Assembly: GCA_944382045.1 (NCBI GenBank)
Contig: CALWMT010000124.1
Coordinates: forward strand, 1 to 7,546
DNA: 7,546 nucleotides
Source of the DNA: an uncultured Enterocloster sp.
GTDB taxonomy: Bacteria; Bacillota; Clostridia; Lachnospirales; Lachnospiraceae
Direction: 5' to 3'
Shown here: one piece after another, positions 1 to 5,876 of the stretch
How the letters are laid out: each line of letters begins with the position of its first letter
How positions within the stretch are numbered: position 1 is the first letter of the stretch
Translations under genes and position numbers: made by a program
The notes under the pieces: model-generated
What the model saw: the letters and a program-made list of their open reading frames with translations, nothing else
Told to the model about the DNA's origin: nothing
Database searches by the model: none

Positions 1-1056
1 GATGCTTCGGATATTTATGCGGTGGACCGGGCGATGATGCAGGCGGACGGGACGAGGGACAAGTCAAAGCTGGGTGCAAACGCTATCCTGGCCGTATCCA
101 TCGCGTGCGCCAGGGCGGCGGCCCAGGCTATGGATATTCCGCTTTACCGCTTCCTGGGCGGCGTGAGCGGAAACCGGATGCCGGTGCCTATGATGAATAT
201 TTTAAATGGGGGAGCCCACGCGGCAAATACAGTGGATGTGCAGGAATTTATGATTATGCCGGCGGGGGCGCCAAGCTTTAAGGAAGGGCTGCGCTGGTGC
301 ACCGAGGTGTTTCATGCGCTGGCGGCGCTGTTAAAGTCCAAGGGTCTTGCCACCTCTGTGGGCGATGAGGGCGGCTTTGCACCGGACCTGGCAGACGATG
401 AGGAGGCCATTCAATATATTTTGGAGGCGGTAAAGAGGGCGGGATATGAGCCGGGAAAGGACTTTGTCCTGGCCATGGACGCTGCATCCAGCGAGTGGAA
501 GAGCGGCAAAAAGGGAGAGTATATACTGCCCAAGTGCGGGAAGCATTTTACCTCCGCCGGGCTTGTGGACCACTGGAAGGGGCTGTGTGAGAAATATCCC
601 ATTTATTCCATTGAGGACGGCCTGGACGAGGAGGACTGGGAGGGCTGGCAGCTCATGACAAGGGAGCTGGGGCACAGGGTTCAGCTGGTGGGAGACGATT
701 TATTTGTCACCAATACGGAACGCCTTGCAAAGGGGATTTCCCTGGGCTGCGGCAATTCCATTCTCATCAAGCTAAATCAGATTGGCTCTGTGTCTGAGAC
801 CCTGGAGGCTATAAAGATGGCCCACAAGGCAGGATACACGGCCATTGCCTCCCACCGCTCCGGTGAGACCGAGGACACCACCATTGCGGATTTGGCTGTG
901 GCCTTAAATACCTGCCAGATTAAGACGGGAGCGCCCAGCCGCAGCGAGCGGGTGGCAAAATACAATCAGCTTCTGCGCATTGAGGAGGAGCTGGGCAGGG
1001 CTGCGGTGTATCCGGGCTTTGGGGCATTTAACCGGGGAGAAAACAGTTCGCTGTAG
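1..1056 (+). CDS. eno: Enolase (phosphopyruvate hydratase), 5'-truncated by window edge
   Basis: Enolase interconverts 2-phosphoglycerate and phosphoenolpyruvate in cytoplasmic glycolysis. The frame is open from base 1 and gives 351 residues. Against a usual length of about 430, roughly 80-90 N-terminal residues lie upstream, so the ATG at 22 is internal. Visible family landmarks, in order: the DGTRDKSKLGANAILAVS block, PVPMMNILNGG, VDVQEFMIMP, GDEGGFAP (catalytic Glu codon 367-369), the Mg-ligand Asp in AMDAASSE (478-480), the Glu in SIEDGL (613-615), VGDDLFVTN (about 688-714), the catalytic Lys in LIKLNQIG (769-771), SHRSGETEDT, and the C-terminal KYNQLLRIEEELG. All expected active-site positions in the visible part are intact, so it should be functional. 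HAAN replaces the HADN seen in E. coli, which I associate with clostridial enolases. It ends at TAG 1054-1056 and is followed by its own terminator, so it is not cotranscribed with the copper genes except by read-through. Confidence 0.97.
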   Translation, partial: DASDIYAVDRAMMQADGTRDKSKLGANAILAVSIACARAAAQAMDIPLYRFLGGVSGNRMPVPMMNILNGGAHAANTVDVQEFMIMPAGAPSFKEGLRWCTEVFHALAALLKSKGLATSVGDEGGFAPDLADDEEAIQYILEAVKRAGYEPGKDFVLAMDAASSEWKSGKKGEYILPKCGKHFTSAGLVDHWKGLCEKYPIYSIEDGLDEEDWEGWQLMTRELGHRVQLVGDDLFVTNTERLAKGISLGCGNSILIKLNQIGSVSETLEAIKMAHKAGYTAIASHRSGETEDTTIADLAVALNTCQIKTGAPSRSERVAKYNQLLRIEEELGRAAVYPGFGAFNRGENSSL

Positions 1057-1093
1057 GAGGCGGCTTATCCGCAAAAAATAAGCATTCTTTTAT

Positions 1094-1155
1094 AAAGACA
1101 GTTCCGGAAAATTCCGATTTCCTAAATGAGCGGAATTCTCCGGGCTGTCTTTTTT
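1094..1155 (+). terminator. Intrinsic terminator of eno
   Basis: A long hairpin. AAAGACAG (1094-1101) pairs perfectly with CTGTCTTT (1145-1152). After a small internal loop, CCGGAAAATTCCG (1104-1116) pairs with CGGAATTCTCCGG (1131-1143) with one A-C mismatch. The loop is 14 nt, and a T run (1150-1155) overlaps and follows the 3' arm. It lies 38 bases after the enolase stop and separates eno from the copper operon. Confidence 0.92.
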
Positions 1156-1179
1156 GCGGCGGCCTCCAAAAACTACTTC

Positions 1180-1208
1180 TTGACATATACCCAATGGGGG
1201 TATATACT
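1180..1208 (+). promoter_or_regulatory. Sigma-A type promoter of the csoR-copA operon
   Basis: A perfect -35 TTGACA (1180-1185) is separated by exactly 17 bases from a -10 TATACT (1203-1208). The predicted start of transcription is near 1215, leaving a leader of about 55 nt before csoR. The spacer is occupied by the CsoR-like operator, so repression by occlusion of RNA polymerase is the natural reading. Confidence 0.9.
1185..1205. promoter_or_regulatory. Putative CsoR operator between -35 and -10
   Basis: An interrupted palindrome with 8-bp perfect arms: ATATACCC (1185-1192) and GGGTATAT (1198-1205), around the 5-base centre AATGG. This matches the known class of CsoR sites (TACCC...GGGTA, GC-tract flanked by A/T). 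Its position in the promoter of csoR itself supports Cu(I)-relieved autorepression. Confidence 0.88.
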
Positions 1209-1255
1209 AAACGCATAGAAGTTAGCCGAATGAAACCAGCTGGCCAAAATCTAAT

Positions 1256-1262
1256 AGGAGGG
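1256..1262 (+). promoter_or_regulatory. csoR ribosome binding site, decides the start codon
   Basis: AGGAGGG lies 7 bases upstream of ATG 1270. An in-frame TTG at 1264 is only one base from the Shine-Dalgarno and cannot be used efficiently, so ATG 1270 is chosen. Confidence 0.85.
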
Positions 1263-1269
1263 TTTGCGG

Positions 1270-1578
1270 ATGAAGGAAGAGGAGAAGCTCTGCTGCAGCC
1301 ACAAGACAAAGGAGCGCTCAGAGAAGGAGTACAAGGACCTGATTCACCGGCTGAACCGGATTGAGGGACAGATTCGGGGAATCAAGGGGATGGTGGAGAA
1401 GAATGCCTACTGCCCGGATATTCTGGTGCAGGTGGCGGCGGTGAATGCAGCCCTTGGCAGCTTCAACAAGGTCCTTCTGGCGAACCATATACGCACCTGC
1501 GTGGCCCAGGATATCCGCGAGGGGAAGGATGAGACCATCGACGAGCTTGTCTGTACCCTGCAGAAGCTGATGCGCTGA
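1270..1578 (+). CDS. csoR: CsoR-family copper-sensing transcriptional repressor
   Basis: This 102-residue all-helical DNA-binding repressor (DUF156/CsoR-RcnR family) releases DNA on binding Cu(I). The family hallmark HRLNRIEGQIRGIKGMV is at residues 26-42. The Cu(I) ligand set Cys-His-Cys is present as C48 (in YCPDIL), H73 (in ANHI) and C77 (in RTC), spaced as in characterised CsoR proteins (C36/H61/C65 in M. tuberculosis). This fits copper rather than nickel (RcnR) or formaldehyde (FrmR) sensing. The N-terminus carries an extra CCSH cluster (residues 8-11) whose role is unknown. The gene is preceded by a promoter with a CsoR-like operator and followed after 19 bases by the copper ATPase, so it most likely represses its own operon. 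Start choice rests on the Shine-Dalgarno at 1256-1262. The family assignment is very secure; copper specificity is inferred from ligands and context. Confidence 0.95.
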   Translation: MKEEEKLCCSHKTKERSEKEYKDLIHRLNRIEGQIRGIKGMVEKNAYCPDILVQVAAVNAALGSFNKVLLANHIRTCVAQDIREGKDETIDELVCTLQKLMR

Positions 1579-1597
1579 AAAGGAGGTTGTCAATTTT

Positions 1598-4123
1598 ATG
1601 GAACAATATACAGTAACTGGCATGAGCTGCGCGGCCTGCAGCGCCAGGGTGGAAAAGGCCGTGTCAAAGGTGCCGGGGGTCACAGCCTGCTCCGTCAGCC
1701 TGCTGACCAACTCCATGGGAGTGGAGGGCACAGCATCGGAGGCAGATATCATAGCGGCGGTGACAGAAGCCGGATATGGAGCGGCCCCCAAGGGCGGAGC
1801 GAGGGCGGCAGGCCAGGCAGCCGGGGCATCCGTCTCCATGGCTGCGGCGGAGGAGGCGCTGAGGGACCACGAGACCCCGGTGCTCAAGCGGCGGCTGTTC
1901 TCGTCACTGGGATTTCTGATAGTGCTCATGTATTTTTCCATGGGACATATGATGTGGGGCTGGCCGGTTCCGGCGTTTTTTGCAGAAAATCATGTGGCCA
2001 TGGGACTTCTGCAGCTGCTTCTCACCGGCATTGTGATGGTGATTAACCAGAAATTCTTTATCAGCGGCTTCCGGGGCCTTCTGCACAGGGCTCCCAACAT
2101 GGACACACTGGTGGCTATGGGCTCCGGCGCCTCATTTATATACAGCGTCTATGCCCTGTTTGCCATGACGGACGCCCAGGTGAGGGGCGACATGGCCGGG
2201 GTTATGTCCTATATGCATGAATTTTATTTTGAGTCGGCGGCCATGATTCTCACTTTGATTACGGTAGGGAAGATGCTGGAGGCCCGCTCCAAGGGGAAGA
2301 CCACAGACGCCTTAAAGGGACTTATGAAGCTGGCGCCAAAGACCGCCGTGGTGGTTCGGGACGGAGTGGAGACAGAGGTCTCCGTCGACCAGGTGAATAA
2401 GGGCGATATCTTTGTGGTGCGTCCCGGAGAAAATATTCCGGTGGACGGCGTGGTGTTAGAGGGGAGCAGCGCGGTAAATGAGTCGGCGCTCACAGGAGAG
2501 AGCATCCCCGTGGACAAGGAGCCGGGCGGCCATGTATCCGCTGCAACCCTGAACCAGTCCGGCTTTATCCGCTGCCAGGCCACCCGGGTGGGAGAGGACA
2601 CCACATTGTCCCAGATTATCCAGATGGTCAGCGACGCGGCGGCCACCAAGGCGCCCATCGCAAAGGTGGCAGATAAGGTGTCCGGCATCTTTGTTCCGGC
2701 GGTTATCACCATTGCGGTTATCACGACGCTTGGCTGGCTTTTGGCTGGACAGACCGTGGGCTTTGCCCTGGCAAGAGGCATTTCCGTGCTGGTAATCAGC
2801 TGCCCCTGCGCTCTGGGTCTTGCCACCCCGGTGGCGATTATGGTGGGAAATGGCCTTGGCGCGAAGAACGGTATTCTCTTTAAGACTGCCGTATCCCTGG
2901 AGGAGACGGGCAAGACCCAGATTGTGGCGCTGGATAAGACCGGCACCATCACAAACGGCGAGCCGAAGGTGACGGACATCATCCCGGCGGACCATGTGAC
3001 TGGCGATGAGCTTCTCTCCATGGCCTATGCACTGGAGAAAAAGAGCGAGCATCCTCTGTCCCGGGCGATTTTGGAGAAGGCCCAGGAGGAGGGAATCGAG
3101 GCCAGAGAGGTTACGAATTTCAAGGCCCTTCCCGGAAACGGCCTGACGGGAGTCCTGGACGGCGCAGTGTTAAAGGGCGGCAACAGCCGGTTTATCACCG
3201 GCATTCCGGAGGAGCTTGCGGGGAGAGCCCAGGCTCTGGCGGAGGAGGGAAAGACGCCCCTGTTTTTCAGCCGGGACGATGTGCTCATGGGCATTATCGC
3301 GGTGGCGGATGTCATCAAGGAGGACAGTCCTCAGGCAGTCCGGGAGCTGCAGAACATGGGCATTCAGGTGGTGATGCTCACCGGCGACAATGAGCGCACG
3401 GCAAAGGCCATCGGGCGCCAGGCCGGGGTGGACCAGGTGATTGCCGGCGTTCTCCCCGACGGAAAGGAGAGCGTCATCCGCTCCCTAAAGTCCAGAGGAA
3501 AGGTAGCCATGGTAGGCGACGGCATCAACGACGCCCCGGCCCTGACCCGGGCGGACATCGGCATCGCCATCGGGGCGGGCACGGACGTGGCCATCGACGC
3601 TGCGGATGTGGTGCTCATGAAGAGCCGCCTAAGCGATGTGCCGGCGGCCATCCGCTTAAGCCGGGCGGCCCTGCGCAACATCCACGAGAACCTGTTCTGG
3701 GCCTTTTTCTACAATGCAATCGGGATTCCGCTGGCAGCCGGCTTATTTATCAATCTCTTCGGCTGGAAGCTGAATCCTATGTTCGGAGCTGCGGCCATGA
3801 GCCTGTCCAGCTTCTGTGTGGTTACCAATGCGCTTAGGCTGAATTTCTTCCGCCTTTACGACGCTGGCAAAGATAAAAAAATCAAGGCAAAAGCAAATAA
3901 GGAGGTCAAAACAATGACAAAGACAATGAAGATTGAGGGAATGATGTGCGGCCACTGCGAGGCCCGTGTGAAGAAGGTTCTGGAGGCCTTGGACGGCGTA
4001 TCCCAGGCAGAGGTGAGCCACGAGGCGGGAACCGCCGTCGTGACCATGACCCAGGACGTGGCGGACGAGGTGCTCAAAAAAGCGGTGGAGGACCAGGATT
4101 ATAAGGTGGTTTCTATTGCGTAA
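1598..4123 (+). CDS. copA: Cu(+)-exporting P1B-1 ATPase CopA with fused C-terminal CopZ-like domain
   Basis: An 841-residue inner-membrane pump that exports Cu(I) at the cost of ATP. Domain order: N-terminal heavy-metal-associated domain with MSCAAC (C11, C14); membrane helices; actuator domain with TGES (299-302); CPC metal site (402-404); phosphorylation site DKTGT (D446); nucleotide domain with SEHP (H485, P486); TGDN (595-598); GDGINDAP (from 640); last two helices with YN (705-706) and MSLSS (734-738). CPC plus YN plus MxxSS is the Cu(I) signature of subgroup 1B-1, so Zn/Cd transport is unlikely. After a Lys-rich linker (about 755-775) comes a second heavy-metal-associated domain with MCGHC (C784, C787) resembling the chaperone CopZ. 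AGGAGG at 1581-1586 serves ATG 1598. The gene is 19 bases after csoR and shares its copper-controlled promoter. The linker carries an A7 tract, an internal Shine-Dalgarno and an ATG, suggesting the last domain was or is also made separately. Confidence 0.97.
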   Translation: MEQYTVTGMSCAACSARVEKAVSKVPGVTACSVSLLTNSMGVEGTASEADIIAAVTEAGYGAAPKGGARAAGQAAGASVSMAAAEEALRDHETPVLKRRLFSSLGFLIVLMYFSMGHMMWGWPVPAFFAENHVAMGLLQLLLTGIVMVINQKFFISGFRGLLHRAPNMDTLVAMGSGASFIYSVYALFAMTDAQVRGDMAGVMSYMHEFYFESAAMILTLITVGKMLEARSKGKTTDALKGLMKLAPKTAVVVRDGVETEVSVDQVNKGDIFVVRPGENIPVDGVVLEGSSAVNESALTGESIPVDKEPGGHVSAATLNQSGFIRCQATRVGEDTTLSQIIQMVSDAAATKAPIAKVADKVSGIFVPAVITIAVITTLGWLLAGQTVGFALARGISVLVISCPCALGLATPVAIMVGNGLGAKNGILFKTAVSLEETGKTQIVALDKTGTITNGEPKVTDIIPADHVTGDELLSMAYALEKKSEHPLSRAILEKAQEEGIEAREVTNFKALPGNGLTGVLDGAVLKGGNSRFITGIPEELAGRAQALAEEGKTPLFFSRDDVLMGIIAVADVIKEDSPQAVRELQNMGIQVVMLTGDNERTAKAIGRQAGVDQVIAGVLPDGKESVIRSLKSRGKVAMVGDGINDAPALTRADIGIAIGAGTDVAIDAADVVLMKSRLSDVPAAIRLSRAALRNIHENLFWAFFYNAIGIPLAAGLFINLFGWKLNPMFGAAAMSLSSFCVVTNALRLNFFRLYDAGKDKKIKAKANKEVKTMTKTMKIEGMMCGHCEARVKKVLEALDGVSQAEVSHEAGTAVVTMTQDVADEVLKKAVEDQDYKVVSIA
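3875..3881 (+). repeat. A7 homopolymer in the copA linker, possible slippage site
   Basis: Seven consecutive A (codons AAA AAA A..) follow GAT in the linker between the ATPase body and the CopZ-like domain. A -1 ribosomal slip, or one extra A in the transcript, would append NQGKSK and stop at TAA 3898-3900, giving a 767-residue CopA without the last domain. Loss of one A would run to TGA 3915-3917, overlapping the internal ATG. Slippage itself is inference, and seven A is near the lower limit for transcriptional slippage. Confidence 0.4.
3898..3916 (+). promoter_or_regulatory. Internal Shine-Dalgarno and start codon for a free CopZ
   Basis: TAAGGAGG (3898-3905) is followed by an 8-base spacer and ATG 3914-3916, in frame with copA (codon 773). 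Both match and spacing are as good as at any true start in this window. The TAA inside this element is a stop in the -1 frame, so the layout is that of a normal gene junction read through in the copA frame. Confidence 0.6.
3914..4123 (+). CDS. copZ: Possible independently translated CopZ-like copper chaperone (in-frame within copA)
   Basis: Translation from ATG 3914 would give a 69-residue protein, the normal size of CopZ/Atx1-type chaperones, which carry Cu(I) in the cytoplasm to CopA. It has the beta-alpha-beta-beta-alpha-beta pattern expected of the fold and the metal loop MMCGHC (Cys at residues 12 and 15), followed by EARVKKVLEALDGV in the first helix. It begins exactly at the domain boundary and has a strong Shine-Dalgarno. 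The same codons are also read as the CopA C-terminus, so this is either a nested second product or the remnant start of a once-separate gene. The existence of the domain is seen directly; its separate synthesis is inferred. Confidence 0.45.
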   Translation: MTKTMKIEGMMCGHCEARVKKVLEALDGVSQAEVSHEAGTAVVTMTQDVADEVLKKAVEDQDYKVVSIA

Positions 4124-4150
4124 GGGGGCCGGACGGCGGGGACGCCCCCT
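4123..4150. other. GC hairpin at the end of copA
   Basis: AGGGGGC (4123-4129) pairs perfectly with GCCCCCT (4144-4150) across a 14-nt loop, starting on the last base of the copA stop. No T run follows on either strand, so it is at best a weak terminator or a 3'-end stabiliser for the copA mRNA. Confidence 0.4.
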
Positions 4151-4154
4151 ATTG

Positions 4155-4192
4155 GCCGATGGCTAAGGCATATCCGTTGACAGCCCATCGGC
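4155..4192. other. Inverted repeat over the lysR 3' end
   Basis: GCCGATGGCT (4155-4164) pairs with AGCCCATCGGC (4182-4192) with a single bulged C, around a 17-nt loop that contains part of the lysR stop codon. It sits in the gap between the convergent copA and lysR genes and could fold in either transcript. There is no T run on either side, so factor-independent termination is not supported. Confidence 0.45.
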
Positions 4193-5167
4193 GGCAAATG
4201 CATGCAGATTGATGGGAAGATTGGCCGGAACAGGAGTCTTGTTAAAATAGGCCTCTATGGTCCGGCCATATTCCTGGGCGAGATGGATAAAATATTTATG
4301 GGATTCGCTGAGCTGGGTGTCTCTGCGGTAGGCAATGTATACGCCCCAGCGGGGCTGAGAGCTTATAGCAAACCAGGCGCAGTTGGAGCTGTAGGGGCTG
4401 GCCAGAATCCGCGATTCTGGGAGAATGGTACAGCAGAGGCCGTAGGACACCATCTGAATCACCGCATGATTCATGGCAGTCTCGATTAAGAGCCGCGGGC
4501 GGAAGCCTGCGGCTTTAAAGCAGGGATCGATAACCCGGCGCATTGTAGAGCTGCCGAAAATCAGAGAAAACCGTTCGTCCTTAAGCTGAGCCAGATTGAT
4601 GACAGCCAGGGGAGAGCCTGGCGGAGAAGCCTGTTCTGCCAGAGGATGGCTGCTGGGAATTCCCAATATCAGCTGTTCGAAGTAAAGCGGAATATAGACC
4701 AGATCGATAAAATCTCTTTCCTGAAGCATCACAATGCCAAAATCAAGTCCTCCGTCCACCAGAAGATGGTGCTGGTCAGCCACGATCCGCTCAAATAGAT
4801 TAAAGGAGATCCCGGGATACTGCTTGTTGAATCTGGGAAAAACGGAGGTAAACAGATCAATGCCGTGCTCATGGGTAATCCCCAGATCTATCTCACCGGT
4901 CACATCCGCCTTCAAATCTCCCAGCATCGCATAGGTATTGCGCTTGATCCGCAGAATTTCCCTTGCATTTTTTACATAGACCTCTCCGGCCTTGGTCATG
5001 CGAAGATAATGCTTGTTTCGGTGGAAGAGCTGGACGCCAAGCTCCTTCTCCAGCTTAATCAGCTGCTGGTTCAGTCCGGACTGCGTAATAAACAGAGAAT
5101 CCGCAGCCTTTGAGATATTGCCCTTCTCGGCGATTGCAACCACATATTCTAATTGTCGCAGATCCAT
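4163..5167 (-). CDS. LysR-family transcriptional regulator, probable regulator of the divergent TRAP operon
   Basis: A 334-residue cytoplasmic DNA-binding regulator. The N-terminal winged helix-turn-helix is clear: MDLRQLEYVVAIAEKGNISKAADSLFITQSGLNQQL, then IKLEKELGVQLFHR (about residues 1-55). A linker helix and a two-lobed effector-binding domain (about 90-300) follow. The tail after about residue 300 runs some 30 residues beyond the usual LysR length and is Pro/Ala-rich. The start at 5167 (ATG on the minus strand) is preferred over the longer frame starting at 5194 because a GGGGAGG Shine-Dalgarno (plus-strand 5174-5180) lies 6 bases upstream, and because MDLRQLEY is the standard LysR opening. 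It is divergent from dctQ, the classic LysR arrangement, so regulation of the TRAP genes is likely. The effector is unknown. It is convergent with copA, and nothing links it to copper. Confidence 0.93.
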   Translation of the reverse strand: MDLRQLEYVVAIAEKGNISKAADSLFITQSGLNQQLIKLEKELGVQLFHRNKHYLRMTKAGEVYVKNAREILRIKRNTYAMLGDLKADVTGEIDLGITHEHGIDLFTSVFPRFNKQYPGISFNLFERIVADQHHLLVDGGLDFGIVMLQERDFIDLVYIPLYFEQLILGIPSSHPLAEQASPPGSPLAVINLAQLKDERFSLIFGSSTMRRVIDPCFKAAGFRPRLLIETAMNHAVIQMVSYGLCCTILPESRILASPYSSNCAWFAISSQPRWGVYIAYRRDTQLSESHKYFIHLAQEYGRTIEAYFNKTPVPANLPINLHAFAADGLSTDMP

Positions 5168-5190
5168 AATTTTCCTCCCCTGTGAAAATT
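5168..5190 (-). promoter_or_regulatory. lysR ribosome binding site inside a small AT-rich hairpin
   Basis: On the minus strand GGGGAGG (plus 5174-5180) is the Shine-Dalgarno for ATG 5167. It is flanked by AATTTTC (5168-5174) and GAAAATT (5184-5190), a perfect 7-bp inverted repeat with a 9-nt loop holding most of the Shine-Dalgarno. The stem is weak, and a translational effect is only a possibility. Confidence 0.5.
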
Positions 5191-5194
5191 GCAT

Positions 5195-5266
5195 AAAATA
5201 CTATATGGACAGCCCTTGAAATAATGCTGAAAATTATGCATATTTGTCAAAATATATAGTAGTTTT
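5195..5266. promoter_or_regulatory. Cluster of inverted repeats, candidate LysR binding region
   Basis: Several dyads lie across the lysR promoter. AAAATACTATAT (5195-5206) mirrors ATATAGTAGTTTT (5254-5266) with one extra base. TGCATAA (5190-5196) mirrors TTATGCA (5234-5240). ATAAT (5221-5225) mirrors ATTAT (5233-5237) across 7 bases. The region is AT-rich, so some matches are expected by chance, and I could not single out one clean T-N11-A LysR box. The position, about 65-135 bases upstream of the predicted dctQ start of transcription, fits LysR autoregulation and activation of the TRAP operon. Confidence 0.4.
5221..5250 (-). promoter_or_regulatory. Candidate lysR promoter
   Basis: On the minus strand a perfect TTGACA (plus 5245-5250) is followed by 18 bases and CATTAT (plus 5221-5226), a 4/6 match to TATAAT. 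The predicted transcription start is near 5214, about 47 bases before the lysR ATG. Confidence 0.55.
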
Positions 5267-5294
5267 ACTTCTTACCAATATAAAATACCATTTG

Positions 5295-5323
5295 TTTACT
5301 TCTTATTATACCACATATATAAT
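5295..5323 (+). promoter_or_regulatory. Candidate promoter of the dctQMP operon
   Basis: TTTACT (5295-5300, 4/6 to TTGACA) is separated by 17 bases from a perfect TATAAT (5318-5323). Transcription would start near 5330, giving a leader of about 55 nt before dctQ. The weak -35 with a perfect -10 fits a promoter needing an activator such as the divergent LysR protein. Confidence 0.6.
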
Positions 5324-5384
5324 AAAAGCACAGTATAAAAATCATTTTTTTATAGCAAAAAATACAAATGGAGGGAGAAATGAA

Positions 5385-5876
5385 ATGAAGTGTATCAAAT
5401 GGCTGGACAAAAACCTTGAGCTGGCAGTTATGGCAATTATGCTGGCGGTTATGAGTGTGCTGTCCTTTGTGAATGTAATTATGCGCTATTTCTTTCACAG
5501 TGCACTCAGCTGGTCAGATGAGGTCTGCTGCTACTGCCTGGCGCTTTCGTCGTTCTTTGCATTGTCCTGTGCCATACGGCTGGGGACCAGCATTCGGGTG
5601 GATACCTTTGTGACCCTGCTGTCCAAAAAGGTTCAGAAAATGCTGGAGGTAGTATGCAGCGTAATCATGCTGGTGTTTTTGGCCTTCCTGCTGAAGGGAA
5701 CCCTTGAAATCGCGGCCAACGCGGCAAAAATAGGCCAGGCAAGCCCGGCTCTGCGGATTCCCTTGGTTTACCTGTATGGGGTGATGGCCTTTGCGGTGGT
5801 TCTTGCAATGCTCCGGTATGTGCAGGCTATTGTAAAAAATATCAGCGGGAAATCGGATAAGGAGGGAGAAAACTAA
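5385..5876 (+). CDS. dctQ: TRAP transporter small membrane subunit DctQ
   Basis: A 163-residue integral membrane protein of normal DctQ length. It forms the small subunit of a tripartite ATP-independent periplasmic-type (TRAP) carrier that imports an organic acid or similar solute with sodium. Four hydrophobic segments are visible at about residues 12-33, 47-65, 86-104 and 126-148. Between helices 1 and 2 lies the family motif VIMRYFFHSALSWSDEV, with W43, D45 and E46, followed by RLGTSIRVD (65-73). The start at 5385 is chosen over an upstream ATG at 5244 because GGAGGG (5370-5375) sits 9 bases before it, because MKCIKWLDKNLE is the usual DctQ opening, and because the upstream extension falls in AT-rich promoter DNA. 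Its stop TAA overlaps the dctM ATG by one base (TAATG), indicating translational coupling. The substrate cannot be told from this subunit. Confidence 0.93.
   Translation: MKCIKWLDKNLELAVMAIMLAVMSVLSFVNVIMRYFFHSALSWSDEVCCYCLALSSFFALSCAIRLGTSIRVDTFVTLLSKKVQKMLEVVCSVIMLVFLAFLLKGTLEIAANAAKIGQASPALRIPLVYLYGVMAFAVVLAMLRYVQAIVKNISGKSDKEGEN

Noticed and set aside
1264..1269. TTG 1264 as the csoR start
   Set aside because: It lies one base from the Shine-Dalgarno, whereas ATG 1270 has a proper 7-base spacer.
1230..1364. Possible leader ORF of about 44 codons starting at ATG 1230 and overlapping csoR in another frame
   Set aside because: No Shine-Dalgarno upstream of 1230. Most of it lies inside csoR, whose own start is strongly supported, and the product resembles nothing.
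2224..3021. Long minus-strand open frame of 265 codons opposite copA
   Set aside because: A shadow of the GC-rich copA reading frame. The translation has no recognisable domain, and copA is fully intact across it.
5168..5194. Nine-residue upstream extension of LysR to 5194
   Set aside because: It would place the clear GGGGAGG ribosome binding site inside the coding region; MDLRQLEY is the standard LysR start.
5244..5384. 47-residue N-terminal extension of DctQ from ATG 5244
   Set aside because: It covers the AT-rich promoter region including the -10 candidate, has no good Shine-Dalgarno, and would put atypical Tyr/Lys/Asn-rich sequence before a normal DctQ opening.
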